64,000 nt of DNA from Roridomyces roridus (GCA_029378245.1 JARKIF010000001.1:2046001-2110000); one strand, 5' to 3'. Shown: positions 11,244 to 20,943, counted from the first letter of the stretch. The notes: a model not told the origin generated them from the letters alone. Numbers and translations: made by a program.

Positions 11244-11531
11244 CTACCCGGTGACGAAGGGTGGCGTGAACAGAAGCCCCTTGCGCCTCGGCAGCATTGA
11301 GTTGGGCGGCGAGATCTCGATGTTCCTCCTCCAGGTCTTTCCGTGGCGCCGACCCGCAGCCACGTCGTCCTCGAGCGAACCCTTGCGCTGGAATAAATGA
11401 TTATATGCAGCGTTGATCTCCAGATTCGTCTGGTCTCGGGCGTCGCAAAGTGTGAATAGTCCGTGGGCAAACTCCTCATCGTCCGCCGCGGAGGATGAGC
11501 GCGTGACGGTGGTCGTGGCGGGGAGGGACAT
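11244..11531 (-). CDS. Hypothetical small protein
   Basis: A 95-codon minus-strand frame from a genuine ATG (11531) beginning MSLPATTTVTRSSSAADDEE and including LFTLCDARDQTNLEINAAYN, which has a normal residue mix unlike the shadow frames around it. It is convergent with the 10667-11206 gene. No domain recognised, and it could be part of a longer spliced gene or not a gene. Confidence 0.28.
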   Translation of the reverse strand: MSLPATTTVTRSSSAADDEEFAHGLFTLCDARDQTNLEINAAYNHLFQRKGSLEDDVAAGRRHGKTWRRNIEISPPNSMLPRRKGLLFTPPFVTG

Positions 11532-11571
11532 AGTTTATGTGGTAATGAGTGTGGGTGACACGCGCTAAGCG

Positions 11572-12340
11572 GTGGTAGTGGTTGTGGAAAGAGCAAAGTT
11601 TAACAGTTGTGACGAGTTTGATGGCTCCATACGACAACTCGAGCTACTGGATGAATATATCGAGTACATCCTGCTTTCCCAAGCCTCCACCCGCAATAAT
11701 CTCGTTGCCTATCAGCACGCTCTGCTGGCAACTTCCCTTTCCCCATGTCCTAGCGTTGACCTCACTTTCGACATCGCAGCGTCCACTGCAAGCACTGCGT
11801 CAAAGCAGGTATAAAGAGCACACGTTGACCACTGACTCTTTTTCGCCGATAGGTTGACCACCGGACGAAGCAGTTCACAGAGTAAGCCAAAGTTGTTTGC
11901 CGACGCGGAAGATGCTGTGATGGGCGCACTCTGCTCTGACCACCACTCTCTTGCACCACTGCCCCGCGACAACCGACATTTCTACTCGCTCATTGTCAAG
12001 GACAAGTCAAGGACAGCAATGCAAGCGCTACTACCATCCGATTCGGCTCGCTTGACGTGCTTTGGAGTCCAATCCATCGGGGCCGGGGGTTATGCACTTG
12101 CTCCATTCACAACGAGCTCACTGGCAAACCCGATGACGACGTGCTCTGTAGCATATGCTACGAATGTTATCTTGATGATTCTGAAGGTGTGAGACACATC
12201 TATGCACGCATTTCTGATCACTGACTTGGATGCGCAGCCTGTCCTCCAGCTGCAGAACGAGCGGGATACTACCACCAACTTGCGTGCGTTTTTTTTCGAC
12301 TTGAAGCACAGGCTCCTCATGTTATTCAGGCGCATCGCAA
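11572..12340 (+). pseudogene. Relic of the duplicated unrecognised gene, copy 2
   Basis: Second copy of the gene relic at 8485-10000. Readable parts: RQLELLDEYIEYILLSQAST and NNLVAYQHALLATSL (11630-11735), KLFADAEDAV, DNRHFYSLIVKDKSRTAM (11960-12020), and after frame changes a Cys-containing ELTGKPDDDVLCSICYECYL (near 12115-12170) that resembles half of a RING-type cluster. A GGTGTGAG donor-like site follows at the same place in both copies (9759 and 12188). Frame changes make an intact product unlikely. Family unknown; the RING idea is weak. Confidence 0.4.
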
Positions 12341-12467
12341 ACTCTTCTGGTTTTTCATCGTCTCAACATTCGACTCATGCCTTCTCTCGGATGACTCCAT
12401 CGTTGACGCGCGCTTCAGCGCCGGCGAAGCCAGTGGACACCCGTCTTTGGAACAAAGTGCAGGTCTA

Positions 12468-12781
12468 CCTAAGGTTCCCCAGGGGTAGAGGTAGAGGTAC
12501 GAATGGCCTGACCTCCACCCCTACCTCCTCTACCCTTACCTCCAAAGGTCGGAGGTACAGTCAGAGGTTTGGGCCTTGGCAAGGGCCTGGGGGCTACAGA
12601 TTCTCAGATATTGTGGCAAATAGGCCTTTCCAGGCTTGTGCTCACCCATGGGTTGGTCACTAGCCCCCAAAGCCTCCATTTACAAATGAGAGGTCGAGCA
12701 TGGGGTCGACCTCTACCCTTACCTCCCTCAACCTTACCTCTGACCTTTGGAGGTAGACCTCCACCCCTGGTGAACCTTAGG
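12468..12781. mobile_element. 314-bp MITE-like element with TIRs and TCTA duplication
   Basis: Terminal inverted repeats CCTAAGGTTCCCCAGGGGT / CCTAAGGTTCACCAGGGGT match over about 25 bp with two mismatches and face each other at 12468 and 12781. Both ends are flanked by TCTA (12464-12467 and 12782-12785), a plausible target-site duplication, though a shorter TA duplication would fit equally. The interior has further inverted ACCTCTACCC/GGGTAGAGGT words and no coding capacity. A small non-autonomous DNA transposon. Confidence 0.7.
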
Positions 12782-12990
12782 TCTACCCTAAACGCCGAGT
12801 AACGGCCGCTCCTCAATTATTCCGACAGTCCGTCTCGTCTGTACGGCTAGACCTATCCCGTGTACACGTTCTGGCACGAGCGAGCGAGGCCCTGAAGTCG
12901 AGCCGTAGCTGGCCATCTGGGTGTGCTCATCAGCTTCCGAGGTGCATGGTATTTGCATATTTTCGAGCGGGAATCTGACTTATGGTTCTA

Positions 12991-13210
12991 GTATACCTGC
13001 TTCTGGTCATCTGGCGTCGGCGTACAGGTTGCCCTCGACGACCAGGAACCTTTTCCCATCGACCTAGAGGATATCGGTGCGGCGGTAGAACAGGGACTGG
13101 GTTGGGAGACCGTCCAGTCTCTCGTCGGTCACCCGACGTTTGAGCTGCTACGGAGCTTCCCAATACTCGGCACACGATCCTCGTCTCAATGCCCGCGACG
13201 AGGGCTAATG
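12991..13210 (+). pseudogene. Orphan exon-like fragment, unknown protein
   Basis: After a possible splice acceptor (GGTTCTAG, 12990), a clean frame reads YTCFWSSGVGVQVALDDQEP, FPIDLEDIGAAVEQGLGWET and VQSLVGHPTFELLRSFPILG. The composition is convincingly protein-like, but no start, family or neighbouring exon was identified, so this is probably a gene remnant. Confidence 0.3.
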
Positions 13211-13400
13211 TATGTATATTCTCCGATGGCGTTTACCTGTGCTTAATACACAGATACTCCGTTGTGGATAGCGACAATCCAGCCTCCGTTACAGCAGCGG
13301 TGCCCAGCACCTCCTCCTCCAGTTTAACGACAACCACTAGGACGGAATAAATCTCCCCATCACGCTCCTTTTCTTCGTCTTTTCCCACCATATCATCACC

Positions 13401-14135
13401 ATGACCATCACCCTCGACCCCCACTTTTCTGAAGTACCCCCTGCACCCACCAACCGATCTCATGCGACGCCAATCGAAAACGTTGTAGCTATTTCCTCCT
13501 CCGCGACCCCTACAGTCGCTACAATTCGCCAACCTCCGCCACCCAACAATCTTCCGGTCGGCAGTAGCACAAGCCTGAAGAGCGATTGGAAGTGCAGTTG
13601 CCGTTGTACGCTCATTGCGGTGCTGGTGGCACTTTTTTGCTGCATTCGTCGGAGCGGCGGCGTGCTCTCCTTTGCTTGGAGGGAAGGAAGTTCTTCCCGT
13701 ATCCGGCGCCACCAAGGACTGATGCCATGCGCATGACGACGTCCTCTGCAGCCGCCTCTTCACTACAAGCCTCTGCAATCCCCAGTTTCCAGCCCATGGG
13801 CACCACCAGCACCGATAGCACGCCGGTCACCCCGCTCGCCGCTTGCCACTGCCACGCCAATCATGCACCCTCCCCGCCCTTTACTCTTCTTACTGTGTCC
13901 CCGACACCTGCGACTCCCGAGTTGCTGACACCGCCCCCGCCAGTGACCGCAGGGACTCCCTGGTCACCCCAAAAGTCACACCGGCTTTCACACGGGTCTT
14001 CCGTATTTGTACGAGGCGTTATCGGTCGATTCTGGCGCTGGGTATGGCCGGACGACCCTTTCGCTCGCCGGGATTCGCCCATTCTCGGCGGGCACGGATG
14101 GTCTTCCGGTTTCCAGAGCGGAGGCGAGTACAAGC
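13401..14135 (+). pseudogene. Unknown Pro/Ser/Thr-rich gene, 5' part, cut by the copia insertion
   Basis: ATG at 13401 in good context (CATCACCATGACC). Exon 1 (13401-13484, 28 codons, MTITLDPHFSEVPPAPTNRS..) joins in frame across an 83-bp intron (13485-13567, GTAGCT..GCAGTAG) to HKPEERLEVQLPLYAHCGAG. It then runs through a long Thr/Pro/Ser-rich stretch to a Trp-rich end (GRFWRWVWPDDPFARRDSP, RDSPILGGHGWSSGFQSGGE). The coding sequence runs straight into the copia LTR at 14136, where a stop follows within a few codons. The other side of the insertion (20754 onward) continues open in the same frame for about 49 codons, so the retrotransposon seems to have disrupted one gene. Function unknown. 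Confidence 0.45.
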
Positions 14136-14415
14136 TGTAGGACGCTGTACCGTAGTGTGAGTAACTATTGACCTCACACGCGACCAGAAGTGGTAAGACG
14201 AGTCTATTCACCTGTACCGTAGTGTGAGTAACTATTGACTAAACTACGGTCAGCAGTGAGAGAGAACGAGAGGCGAGACCACATACCCTCACACGCGACC
14301 AGAAGTGGTAAGACGAGTGAGGGCAATGATGGCTTGCCAATCGGTTATCACGCCGCGGAGTAAACACCTCCAAACACCCATGTAGGTCAGCAACGTATCG
14401 CGTCCGCGTCTAACA
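14136..14415 (-). repeat. Copia 3' LTR
   Basis: 280 bp, the 3' LTR in the element's own orientation. It contains two internal copies of GTACCGTAGTGTGAGTAACT and two of GACCAGAAGTGGTAAGACGA, so the LTR itself has internal direct repeats. Confidence 0.95.
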
Positions 14416-14424
14416 CACCCCCTC
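14416..14424 (-). other. Polypurine tract
   Basis: Minus strand reads GAGGGGGTG directly before the LTR start TGTTAGACG, the expected place for plus-strand DNA priming. Confidence 0.65.
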
Positions 14425-14465
14425 GTTGCGGACCGCGGTAACCACCCCCTCATGCCAGCACCCCC

Positions 14466-15321
14466 TTATAAAGTCATTTTTCATTGAAAAATATCTGGCT
14501 CAAGTGGTAGGCGGAGACAATACAGTGAGCACAAGTGCAGGTCATATGTCAGGCTATTTTGGCTTGACGCAAGTCCAAAACGCAGATCACATGATTTCAA
14601 ATTGAGACACAAGACAGAGACGCAAGTGGCAAGTGGAGACGCAACTCGGAGACGCAGGTCATGTGACTTCGAAATTAGGTTCTATGAGGAAATTATGTGA
14701 TGGAGATAATTTGAAATACCAAACTGGAAATTTCCTCATTTGGCCATGTTTTTGCTGCTGGCCTTTGGCATGTTTTGAGATTCTACCACATGGGCAACTG
14801 AGATTACAAAGTAGTATCTTTCATTAGTGTAACAGCACATTGATCAAATAAAATTCCAAACACTTTATATCTACCCATTGTTCTCCTCAAAAAGATACAG
14901 TAATAGATAGATAACAATAACAAGTGGATTCATGATGGGATTCAGAGTTTTTGACACATTTGAATATCACCTATCCATGGATTATATAAGATCGTGGGAA
15001 TGTGTGACCATATCATCACTTGTATCAGAATCTTGGATCAACATCTGATCCAAATTGAATCACATGACCTGCGTCTGGAAGCTGCGTCTCAACTTGCACT
15101 TTTAGGACCTGTGTCCCATGCTTGCCTTGGGTGGTGCTACCACATGATAGGCATCTATAACCTGTGTCAGGGCCATATCGCCATGTCTAGTCGACTTCCC
15201 TGTCCAGCAAAACCTGAGAACTAAACCTGAAAAGATGCATAAACTTGTGTATCACTACATTGAACTAATGCCTTGCATCTGCACCATTGACACTGTAATT
15301 TTCAATGATAAATGCTGTCAT
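14466..15321. mobile_element. 856-bp nested non-autonomous element inside the copia 3' region
   Basis: Facing ends share CATTTTTCATTGAAAA / CATTTATCATTGAAAA. Further in, GACGCAGGTCATGTGA (14652) is mirrored by TCACATGACCTGCGTC (15060), a long subterminal inverted repeat. ACCCCC precedes the left end (14460-14465) and follows the right end (15322-15327), a possible 6-bp target duplication, although Cs are frequent around the site. The insert is clearly more AT-rich than the retrotransposon. No coding capacity seen. Its right end supplies the polyprotein stop codon (15318-15320). Confidence 0.6.
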
Positions 15322-18300
15322 ACCCCCTGTGTAGACGCACCCCCTGGCGAAGCACCCCCCGGCAAGACGAACAACGCAGCACGATGACGCGCAAAGTCCA
15401 CGGCAGGTAGTGGCTTGGTGAGGGTGTCGGCAACGTTGTCGTAGGAAGAAACGCGGGGAAGAAAGATCTTGCGCTTTTCGACACACTCGCGGATCTGGTG
15501 GTACCGGATATGAATGGCTTTGGAGGTGGGATGGAGTGCCTGGTCGTTGGCCAAAGCAATGGCACCGTTGTTGTCGCATCGGATCGGAGTAGGGCCGTCA
15601 ACCGAGACGCCGAGACCGCGGACCAAGGTGCGTAACCAACAAGCTTCCTTGGACGCTTCGGATGCCGCGATGTACTCAGCCTCAGTCGAAGACGACGCAA
15701 CGAGCTTCTGCTTGCGGGAGGCCCACGAAATGGGTCCCAGGCCAAGCGAGAAGTTGTAGCCCATGACGGAACAGAACTTCTGGGGGTCGTTTGCGTAGTC
15801 CGAGTCGGTGTAGCCCGCAAGATGGATCGGCTCCGTGCCGCCTAGGTAGAGAGCGTAGTCCCGAGTGCCTTTTAAATACCGGACGACGCGTATGGCAGCC
15901 TGCCAGTGGACAGCGGTGAAGCAATCGAGGAAGCAAGCCAGCTTGCTGACGGCCATCGCGATGTCGGGTCGAGAGCCGCGCGACACGTACATGAGAGAGC
16001 AGACAAGGGAGGCAAAAGGAGTGTGCTGAAGGCGCTCACGATCCTCAGGGGACAGGAGGGAGAGGTCAGGTCGCACGAGCTTGAGTCCAGCTTCCATCGG
16101 CGTTGATACGGGGTGGGCGTCTCCTTGACGGAACTGAGCGATGATGCGGTCGATGAGAGCGGTTTGGGAGAGGGCGATGGTGCGGCGTTCCGGATCCCGT
16201 ACGATACCAATGCCTAGGCAGTACCGGACTTCACCAAGATCGGAGATTTGCCATTTGGAGCGTAGCTGGGCTTTGAAAGTATCGTTGACAGTAGCGGAGG
16301 ACGCAGCAGAGATCATGTCATCGACATGGATCGCTACAAGGATGACCTCGCCGTTAGGCCCGAAACGCACGTAAACACACCACTCGCAGATCAGCCGCTT
16401 GAATCCCCATTGCACCATAGCCGCGTGCAGGGTGCGATTCCATGCGCGACCCGCTTGCTTCAGCCCGTATAGCGACTTGACCACCATCCAGAACCAGCTC
16501 TCCTTGCCGGGCTCCTCGAAATGGCGCGGCTGTCGGGCGTATTGGTATTCCTCGGGGGGGAGATCAGCGTTGAGGAAAGCCGTCTTGACATCGACCTGCT
16601 GAATATCCCAGCCCTTGGACGCCGTGATGTGAAGGACAGCCCGAAAAGACTCGAGGCGCGCAGTCGGAGAGGTGGTGTCTGTGTAGTCCCGTCCGAACAC
16701 CTGACGATTCCCAAGGAGACAGTACCGGACCTTGTTCCGTACAACGGTCCCGTCCATGTCCCACTTGCGAACGTAGACGGGTTTCAGGTCGAGTATGGTT
16801 TTGTTCGGGGGGACGTCGGAGGGAGGAACAAGCTTGTAGACGCCCATGGACCGCAGGGACTCCAGTTCTTCATGTGTACCAGCGACCCAGCGCTCAGCAT
16901 CCGGGGCCGCCATCGCCTCGGTGTAGTTGCGCGGGTCATCAGGATACTCCACGTCGATGGGATTGCACACCAGATACGCATTCAGCTGCGCCAGCATCTC
17001 CCCCTCTTCCTCGTCATTATCCTCCGGCGTATCTGCAATTATTTTCTCCCATTCATCCAATATTTGAATTTCTCCGTCGTCGGCAGCGAGTGCGACACCA
17101 CCGTCCTCAGCAGCCGAGTTTGCAGCGGCCTTGACTGTGGGGCGCTTGGTGCGAGAGGATCGGCGCAGAATAGGCTTGTCGCTTTCCGGCTCGGGAGCAG
17201 GTGGTGGTACGGGAGGAAGAGGTGACGACGGCGGTGTAGGGAGTGAGGATGTCCGGAGATTGGGGTCAGATGGGGTCTGGTCGTCAGGAACGCGAGGGGA
17301 TCGAGGGACAGTGGGCTGAGGTTGGAGTGCGGCGAGTTTCTCCTTATTGTACACGACCTGAGCGACGTCGCCAGACTCAATGAATCTGACGTCAATCGAG
17401 TTATAAATCTTGTTGGTGCCTCGCTCCCAGCATCTATACGCCTTGGACTGAGGCGTATAGCCGATCAGTACACATTCAATTGAACGAGCGAATACCTTCG
17501 GGTTGTTCTCCTCCATGAGGACGAACGCCCGACAACCAATCTCCCTAAGATGCGAGAGGTCCGGCTTGCGGCGCTCAAAGCACTCATGCGGGGTACGACC
17601 ACTCTGGGCGGAGCTCGGAGTTCTGGCATGTAAGTATGCCGCGGTCACGCAAAACTCATCCCAGAGAAAAGGCGGAGCACCGCAGTGTATGCGCATGGTG
17701 CGGGCCTTCGCATGGATGCTGCGGTGGTACCGTTCCACCTTGCCGTTCTGCTTGGACGTGCGTGCAGCTGTGTGAACCACCTCAATGCCTCTGTCCGCAC
17801 ACCATTTGTCGAACGCCGTTGATACAAGCTCTCCGTTGTCAATGGTGATGCGCTTGATCCGGTCCCCGGTTTGCGCCTCGGCCATGAGAATCCACCGCGT
17901 GAGAAAAGGAAATGCATCGGATTTCAATGGAATCGGAATACACCAGCCCCGAGACGAGAAGTCATCGACAATATCAAGCGTATAGTTATTCCCGCTCCGA
18001 GACTGCACCGACACCTTCCCCGACAAGTCCACATTGACCTTCTCCAATCTCCTCGACGCGCGCGGTCCCTTGCGAATCTTGGGGATAATCGCTTTCGTCT
18101 GTTTCCCAAGGATGCAGGAGTCACAAACGGGAGCATCGGATGAAGGATCGAGGACCATACCGTCGGCGTGATTGTCTAGATAGAGATCGACAATGGACTG
18201 CTCGTTGGCGTGGCCGAGACAAAGGTGCCAGCTGCGCAGGTCGCGAGCGGCGGCGGAGGCGGTGTTGGAGGACAAGACAGGCATAGTGCAGTCCATGCGG

Positions 18301-20294
18301 TAAAGCTGCCGAACAGGGTCTACAGTACCGCTGCACACGACCCCCATCGTGGCATCAGCAAGTACTGCAACGCTGTCGTCACAATGGAAAGATAGCTTCT
18401 TGCACTTGCAGAGGCTAAGCACAGAGAGGAGGCGAATAGCGGCCTCTGGGACGAATAGCGCAAACTCGAGCTCGAGTTTGCTGTTGACGATAGTGCCCAC
18501 CCCGATCGCGTCGATGCTGCTGCCCTGGAAGCCCTTGATGGCGCGAGGTTCAATGGCACGCAGGGTGAGGAAGTCGGAGCGATGCGGTGAGATGTGTACA
18601 GTCGCGCCCGTATCAGCGTATAGGGCGTAAGGTTCGGTGGATTGGGCGTCGACCGACGCAGCGTTGACGGTGAACTTTGACCAATCGACTGAGGCTTTGA
18701 GTTCTGGTAAAGATGCTAGCCAGATTTCGGGTTCCTCCACCTCCGCTAGCGAAGCAAAAGAGTCGGTCTTGAGATTTATGAGGTTGAGAGGCGGTGCAAC
18801 GGGTGGAGCGGGAGGAGCGAGCGCAGTAGGCGGTGGCATCGGCGAGAGAAGGAAATCTTCGCCCGAAATCGTTACAAACGCAGCACCCAAGGCGTTACGC
18901 TTGATGTGTCCCTGAGGACGCTGCTTGGCGTTCGCTTCCGCGTCGGTGCGCTTCTTCGCCTTTGCCTCCTCCACCGACTTCCCCGCCATACCACCCCCCG
19001 GCGCCGTGCAGTAAGGCCATGTATGCGTCTGTGACGTAGGGCAGCCAGGGGTACTGCAGTTCTCCCTTGGCCGCTTGCCCTTGGGAGGTGGACCGCGTGC
19101 TGCATTCACACTGCTTCCCGCCTCCACCGCAGCACCCACAAACGTCCCCAACGGCTTCCCCACCGTCTCGCCCGTTGACGCCACGAATGTCATACCATCC
19201 CCGCCCGTCATACCAGCGGTGTGATAGGCTTGCTTGATGCCTAAGCGTTCGAGGAGGAGCGAAAGGGAGAGGTTGGGCTGCGTCACCATGCTGTTGACAA
19301 ACTCAGTGTGGTTGGCCGAAAGAGCGACGAGCAGGCCCGCTAGGAGGAACGAATCAGGGTCAGGAGGGCCCGCCGCCCATATCGCGTCATTGAGGTCGGA
19401 GAGGACGGTGACGGTGGAGCCGAATTGGGATGGGTCGATGGGGAACTTGACGGAAAGAAACTTCTTGAGAGCGTCAATCTGACCAACAGGTCCACGTTGC
19501 GTGTGACGCGCAGCAAGGGTCTCATACGCCTCGTAAGCAGTCGAGCATCTGGCGATGTATGAGCGCTCCGACGCCGTCAGGATTTCCGCAAGGTAGGAGC
19601 GGACGACCATGTCCTGGTCGACCCAAGCGCGGTGGTGGGCAGGGTACATGTCGAAGGATGGACATGGGTTGTCACGGGTGATGAAGCGCCATACGTGCGG
19701 AACCATCCCGAGTTGGCGTAAGAGTTTCTGCGACCAAGGTAGCCAGTTACCCCGCTCCAGTGCGAGCTTCTCCGACTCCGGCCAGGCCGTCGTCGACAGT
19801 TGCTGCACCTTCGGCGCCGGCCCTGCGTCTCCCACGAATCCCGAGACTGAGCTATATGCACCCGGCAGCGGTTGACTGCCACCATATTGGCCGTTCTGCG
19901 TCCCGAGCTGAGATGGTGGCGCCGGTAGCGGGCGAGCGATCGGAGGACGAGCAGCGTGGTGAGCGGGAGGATACGTCGGGTATGGATAGGGGAACGCGTA
20001 AGCGGGAGGACCATGCGAGGGCTGTGCGTGCACGGGCGGCGGTGGATACTGCTGCTGGTAGGGATTCGTCGGCGCGGCGTCGTACACGTTCAACGGCGGA
20101 AGGACAGCGTGTCCCTGTGGCGCCTCGAATGGCATAACCCGGCGTGGAGGGCGGGGAGGAATCTGGGGCATTTGGATTTGGGAAGGTTGGGGCGTCATCG
20201 GCGACGGCATAGCCGCCTGGTGCATCGACTGTGGGGGCAGTGAGGACCAGGGGTTCGGTGCCAGCGGATTGCACGTCGAAAACGAAGGGTTCAT
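15318..20294 (-). CDS. Copia gag-pol polyprotein
   Basis: 1658 codons from ATG at 20294. Rough order: Pro/Tyr-rich N-terminus (1-170); gag region (about 175-380, e.g. LTASERSYIARCSTAYEAYE); an atypical Cys cluster CSTPGC..HTWPYC (about 413-429) in place of a classical CCHC knuckle; aspartic protease with DTGAT (about 561); GAG-pre-integrase zinc motif WHLCLGHANEQS..CDSCILGK (about 689-731); integrase core with candidate catalytic Asp in DIVDDFS or NVDLSG, Asp in TIDNGE and Glu in KQNGKVERYHRS (about 850); copia-type RVT_2 with VDVKTAFLNADLPP and the HVDDM catalytic Asp pair; RNase H with TDSDYA, SSSTEAEYIA and DNNGAIALA. No stop or frameshift. The last residues are read across the junction with the nested element, so the original C-terminus may have differed. 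Confidence 0.95.
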   Translation of the reverse strand: MNPSFSTCNPLAPNPWSSLPPQSMHQAAMPSPMTPQPSQIQMPQIPPRPPRRVMPFEAPQGHAVLPPLNVYDAAPTNPYQQQYPPPPVHAQPSHGPPAYAFPYPYPTYPPAHHAARPPIARPLPAPPSQLGTQNGQYGGSQPLPGAYSSVSGFVGDAGPAPKVQQLSTTAWPESEKLALERGNWLPWSQKLLRQLGMVPHVWRFITRDNPCPSFDMYPAHHRAWVDQDMVVRSYLAEILTASERSYIARCSTAYEAYETLAARHTQRGPVGQIDALKKFLSVKFPIDPSQFGSTVTVLSDLNDAIWAAGPPDPDSFLLAGLLVALSANHTEFVNSMVTQPNLSLSLLLERLGIKQAYHTAGMTGGDGMTFVASTGETVGKPLGTFVGAAVEAGSSVNAARGPPPKGKRPRENCSTPGCPTSQTHTWPYCTAPGGGMAGKSVEEAKAKKRTDAEANAKQRPQGHIKRNALGAAFVTISGEDFLLSPMPPPTALAPPAPPVAPPLNLINLKTDSFASLAEVEEPEIWLASLPELKASVDWSKFTVNAASVDAQSTEPYALYADTGATVHISPHRSDFLTLRAIEPRAIKGFQGSSIDAIGVGTIVNSKLELEFALFVPEAAIRLLSVLSLCKCKKLSFHCDDSVAVLADATMGVVCSGTVDPVRQLYRMDCTMPVLSSNTASAAARDLRSWHLCLGHANEQSIVDLYLDNHADGMVLDPSSDAPVCDSCILGKQTKAIIPKIRKGPRASRRLEKVNVDLSGKVSVQSRSGNNYTLDIVDDFSSRGWCIPIPLKSDAFPFLTRWILMAEAQTGDRIKRITIDNGELVSTAFDKWCADRGIEVVHTAARTSKQNGKVERYHRSIHAKARTMRIHCGAPPFLWDEFCVTAAYLHARTPSSAQSGRTPHECFERRKPDLSHLREIGCRAFVLMEENNPKVFARSIECVLIGYTPQSKAYRCWERGTNKIYNSIDVRFIESGDVAQVVYNKEKLAALQPQPTVPRSPRVPDDQTPSDPNLRTSSLPTPPSSPLPPVPPPAPEPESDKPILRRSSRTKRPTVKAAANSAAEDGGVALAADDGEIQILDEWEKIIADTPEDNDEEEGEMLAQLNAYLVCNPIDVEYPDDPRNYTEAMAAPDAERWVAGTHEELESLRSMGVYKLVPPSDVPPNKTILDLKPVYVRKWDMDGTVVRNKVRYCLLGNRQVFGRDYTDTTSPTARLESFRAVLHITASKGWDIQQVDVKTAFLNADLPPEEYQYARQPRHFEEPGKESWFWMVVKSLYGLKQAGRAWNRTLHAAMVQWGFKRLICEWCVYVRFGPNGEVILVAIHVDDMISAASSATVNDTFKAQLRSKWQISDLGEVRYCLGIGIVRDPERRTIALSQTALIDRIIAQFRQGDAHPVSTPMEAGLKLVRPDLSLLSPEDRERLQHTPFASLVCSLMYVSRGSRPDIAMAVSKLACFLDCFTAVHWQAAIRVVRYLKGTRDYALYLGGTEPIHLAGYTDSDYANDPQKFCSVMGYNFSLGLGPISWASRKQKLVASSSTEAEYIAASEASKEACWLRTLVRGLGVSVDGPTPIRCDNNGAIALANDQALHPTSKAIHIRYHQIRECVEKRKIFLPRVSSYDNVADTLTKPLPAVDFARHRAALFVLPGGASPGGASTQGV

Positions 20295-20457
20295 CGGTTC
20301 GGGAAGGCGTAAACGGGAATCGAGAATGAAGGTGGTGCCGTCGTCGTGGTGCGCGGCGCGTATTCGTCAAAAAAGAGGGACTGCGGACTCGCCCAGTTGT
20401 CGTGGTCGCGGAAACGGCTCAGGAACCTATTCGTCGTCGGTAAAGACGCGAATTATA

Positions 20458-20468
20458 GGCCCATAACC
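20458..20468 (-). other. Primer-binding site, complementary to initiator tRNA-Met anticodon arm
   Basis: Directly after the 5' LTR the minus strand reads GGTTATGGGCC, the complement of the conserved initiator-tRNA-Met anticodon arm around the CAT anticodon (GGCCCATAACC). It is not complementary to a tRNA 3' end. This implies half-tRNA priming as known from Drosophila copia. Confidence 0.7.
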
Positions 20469-20748
20469 TGTAGGACGCTGTACCGTAGTGTGAGTAACTA
20501 TTGACCTCACACGTGACCAGAAGTGGTAAGACGAGTCTATTCACCTGTACCGTAGTGTGAGTAACTATTGACTAAACTACGGTCAGCAGTGAGAGAGAAC
20601 GAGAGGCGAGACCACATACCCTCACACGCGACCAGAAGTGGTAAGACGAGTGAGGGCAATGATGGCTTGCCAATCGGTTATCACGCCGCGGAGTAAACAC
20701 CTCCAAACACCCATGTAGGTCAGCAACGTATCGCGTCCGCGTCTAACA
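20469..20748 (-). repeat. Copia 5' LTR
   Basis: 280 bp, one mismatch to the partner LTR by eye. Followed by the CAAGC duplication at 20749-20753. Confidence 0.95.
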
Positions 20749-20753
20749 CAAGC

Positions 20754-20940
20754 GGCGCGGGTCCATCAACGTCGAGGGCTGCACTCGCTGCCGGCCTACG
20801 AGGAGAATGATCAGCCTTGGTGGTTCGTCGTTGGATGCTCGAGAACGGGGTCAGAGCTCGGAGGTGGCAACACCTTTGCACAAGCCTTAGTTTATGCGAG
20901 AACGGACTTGGAACAGACGAGTAGTTTTGCGGTAAATACA
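20754..20940 (+). pseudogene. 3' remnant of the gene split by copia
   Basis: Continuing the frame of the 13401 gene past the retained TSD gives RRGSINVEGCTRCRPTRRMI and a stop near 20892. Another frame of the same piece reads more like a folded protein (LPAYEENDQPWWFVVGCSRT, then GSELGGGNTFAQALVYART) to a stop at 20943, which would require an intron or shift near the insertion. Which frame is real is undecided. Confidence 0.35.
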
Positions 20941-20943
20941 TGA

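Larger units (their letters stand above)
14136..20748 (-). mobile_element. Full-length Ty1/copia LTR retrotransposon (6.6 kb)
   Basis: Two 280-bp LTRs (14136-14415, 20469-20748) begin TG and end CA, and I find a single difference between them (CACACGCGACC versus CACACGTGACC). Both sides carry the 5-bp duplication CAAGC (14131-14135, 20749-20753). The minus-strand element has a primer-binding site, one gag-pol open frame of 1658 codons in copia order (protease, integrase, reverse transcriptase, RNase H) and a polypurine tract next to the 3' LTR. The near-identical LTRs and uninterrupted frame point to a recent insertion. It carries a second insertion in its 3' region. Confidence 0.95.

Noticed and set aside
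15514..17225. Plus-strand open frames within the copia element
   Set aside because: They are antisense shadows of the conserved polyprotein.
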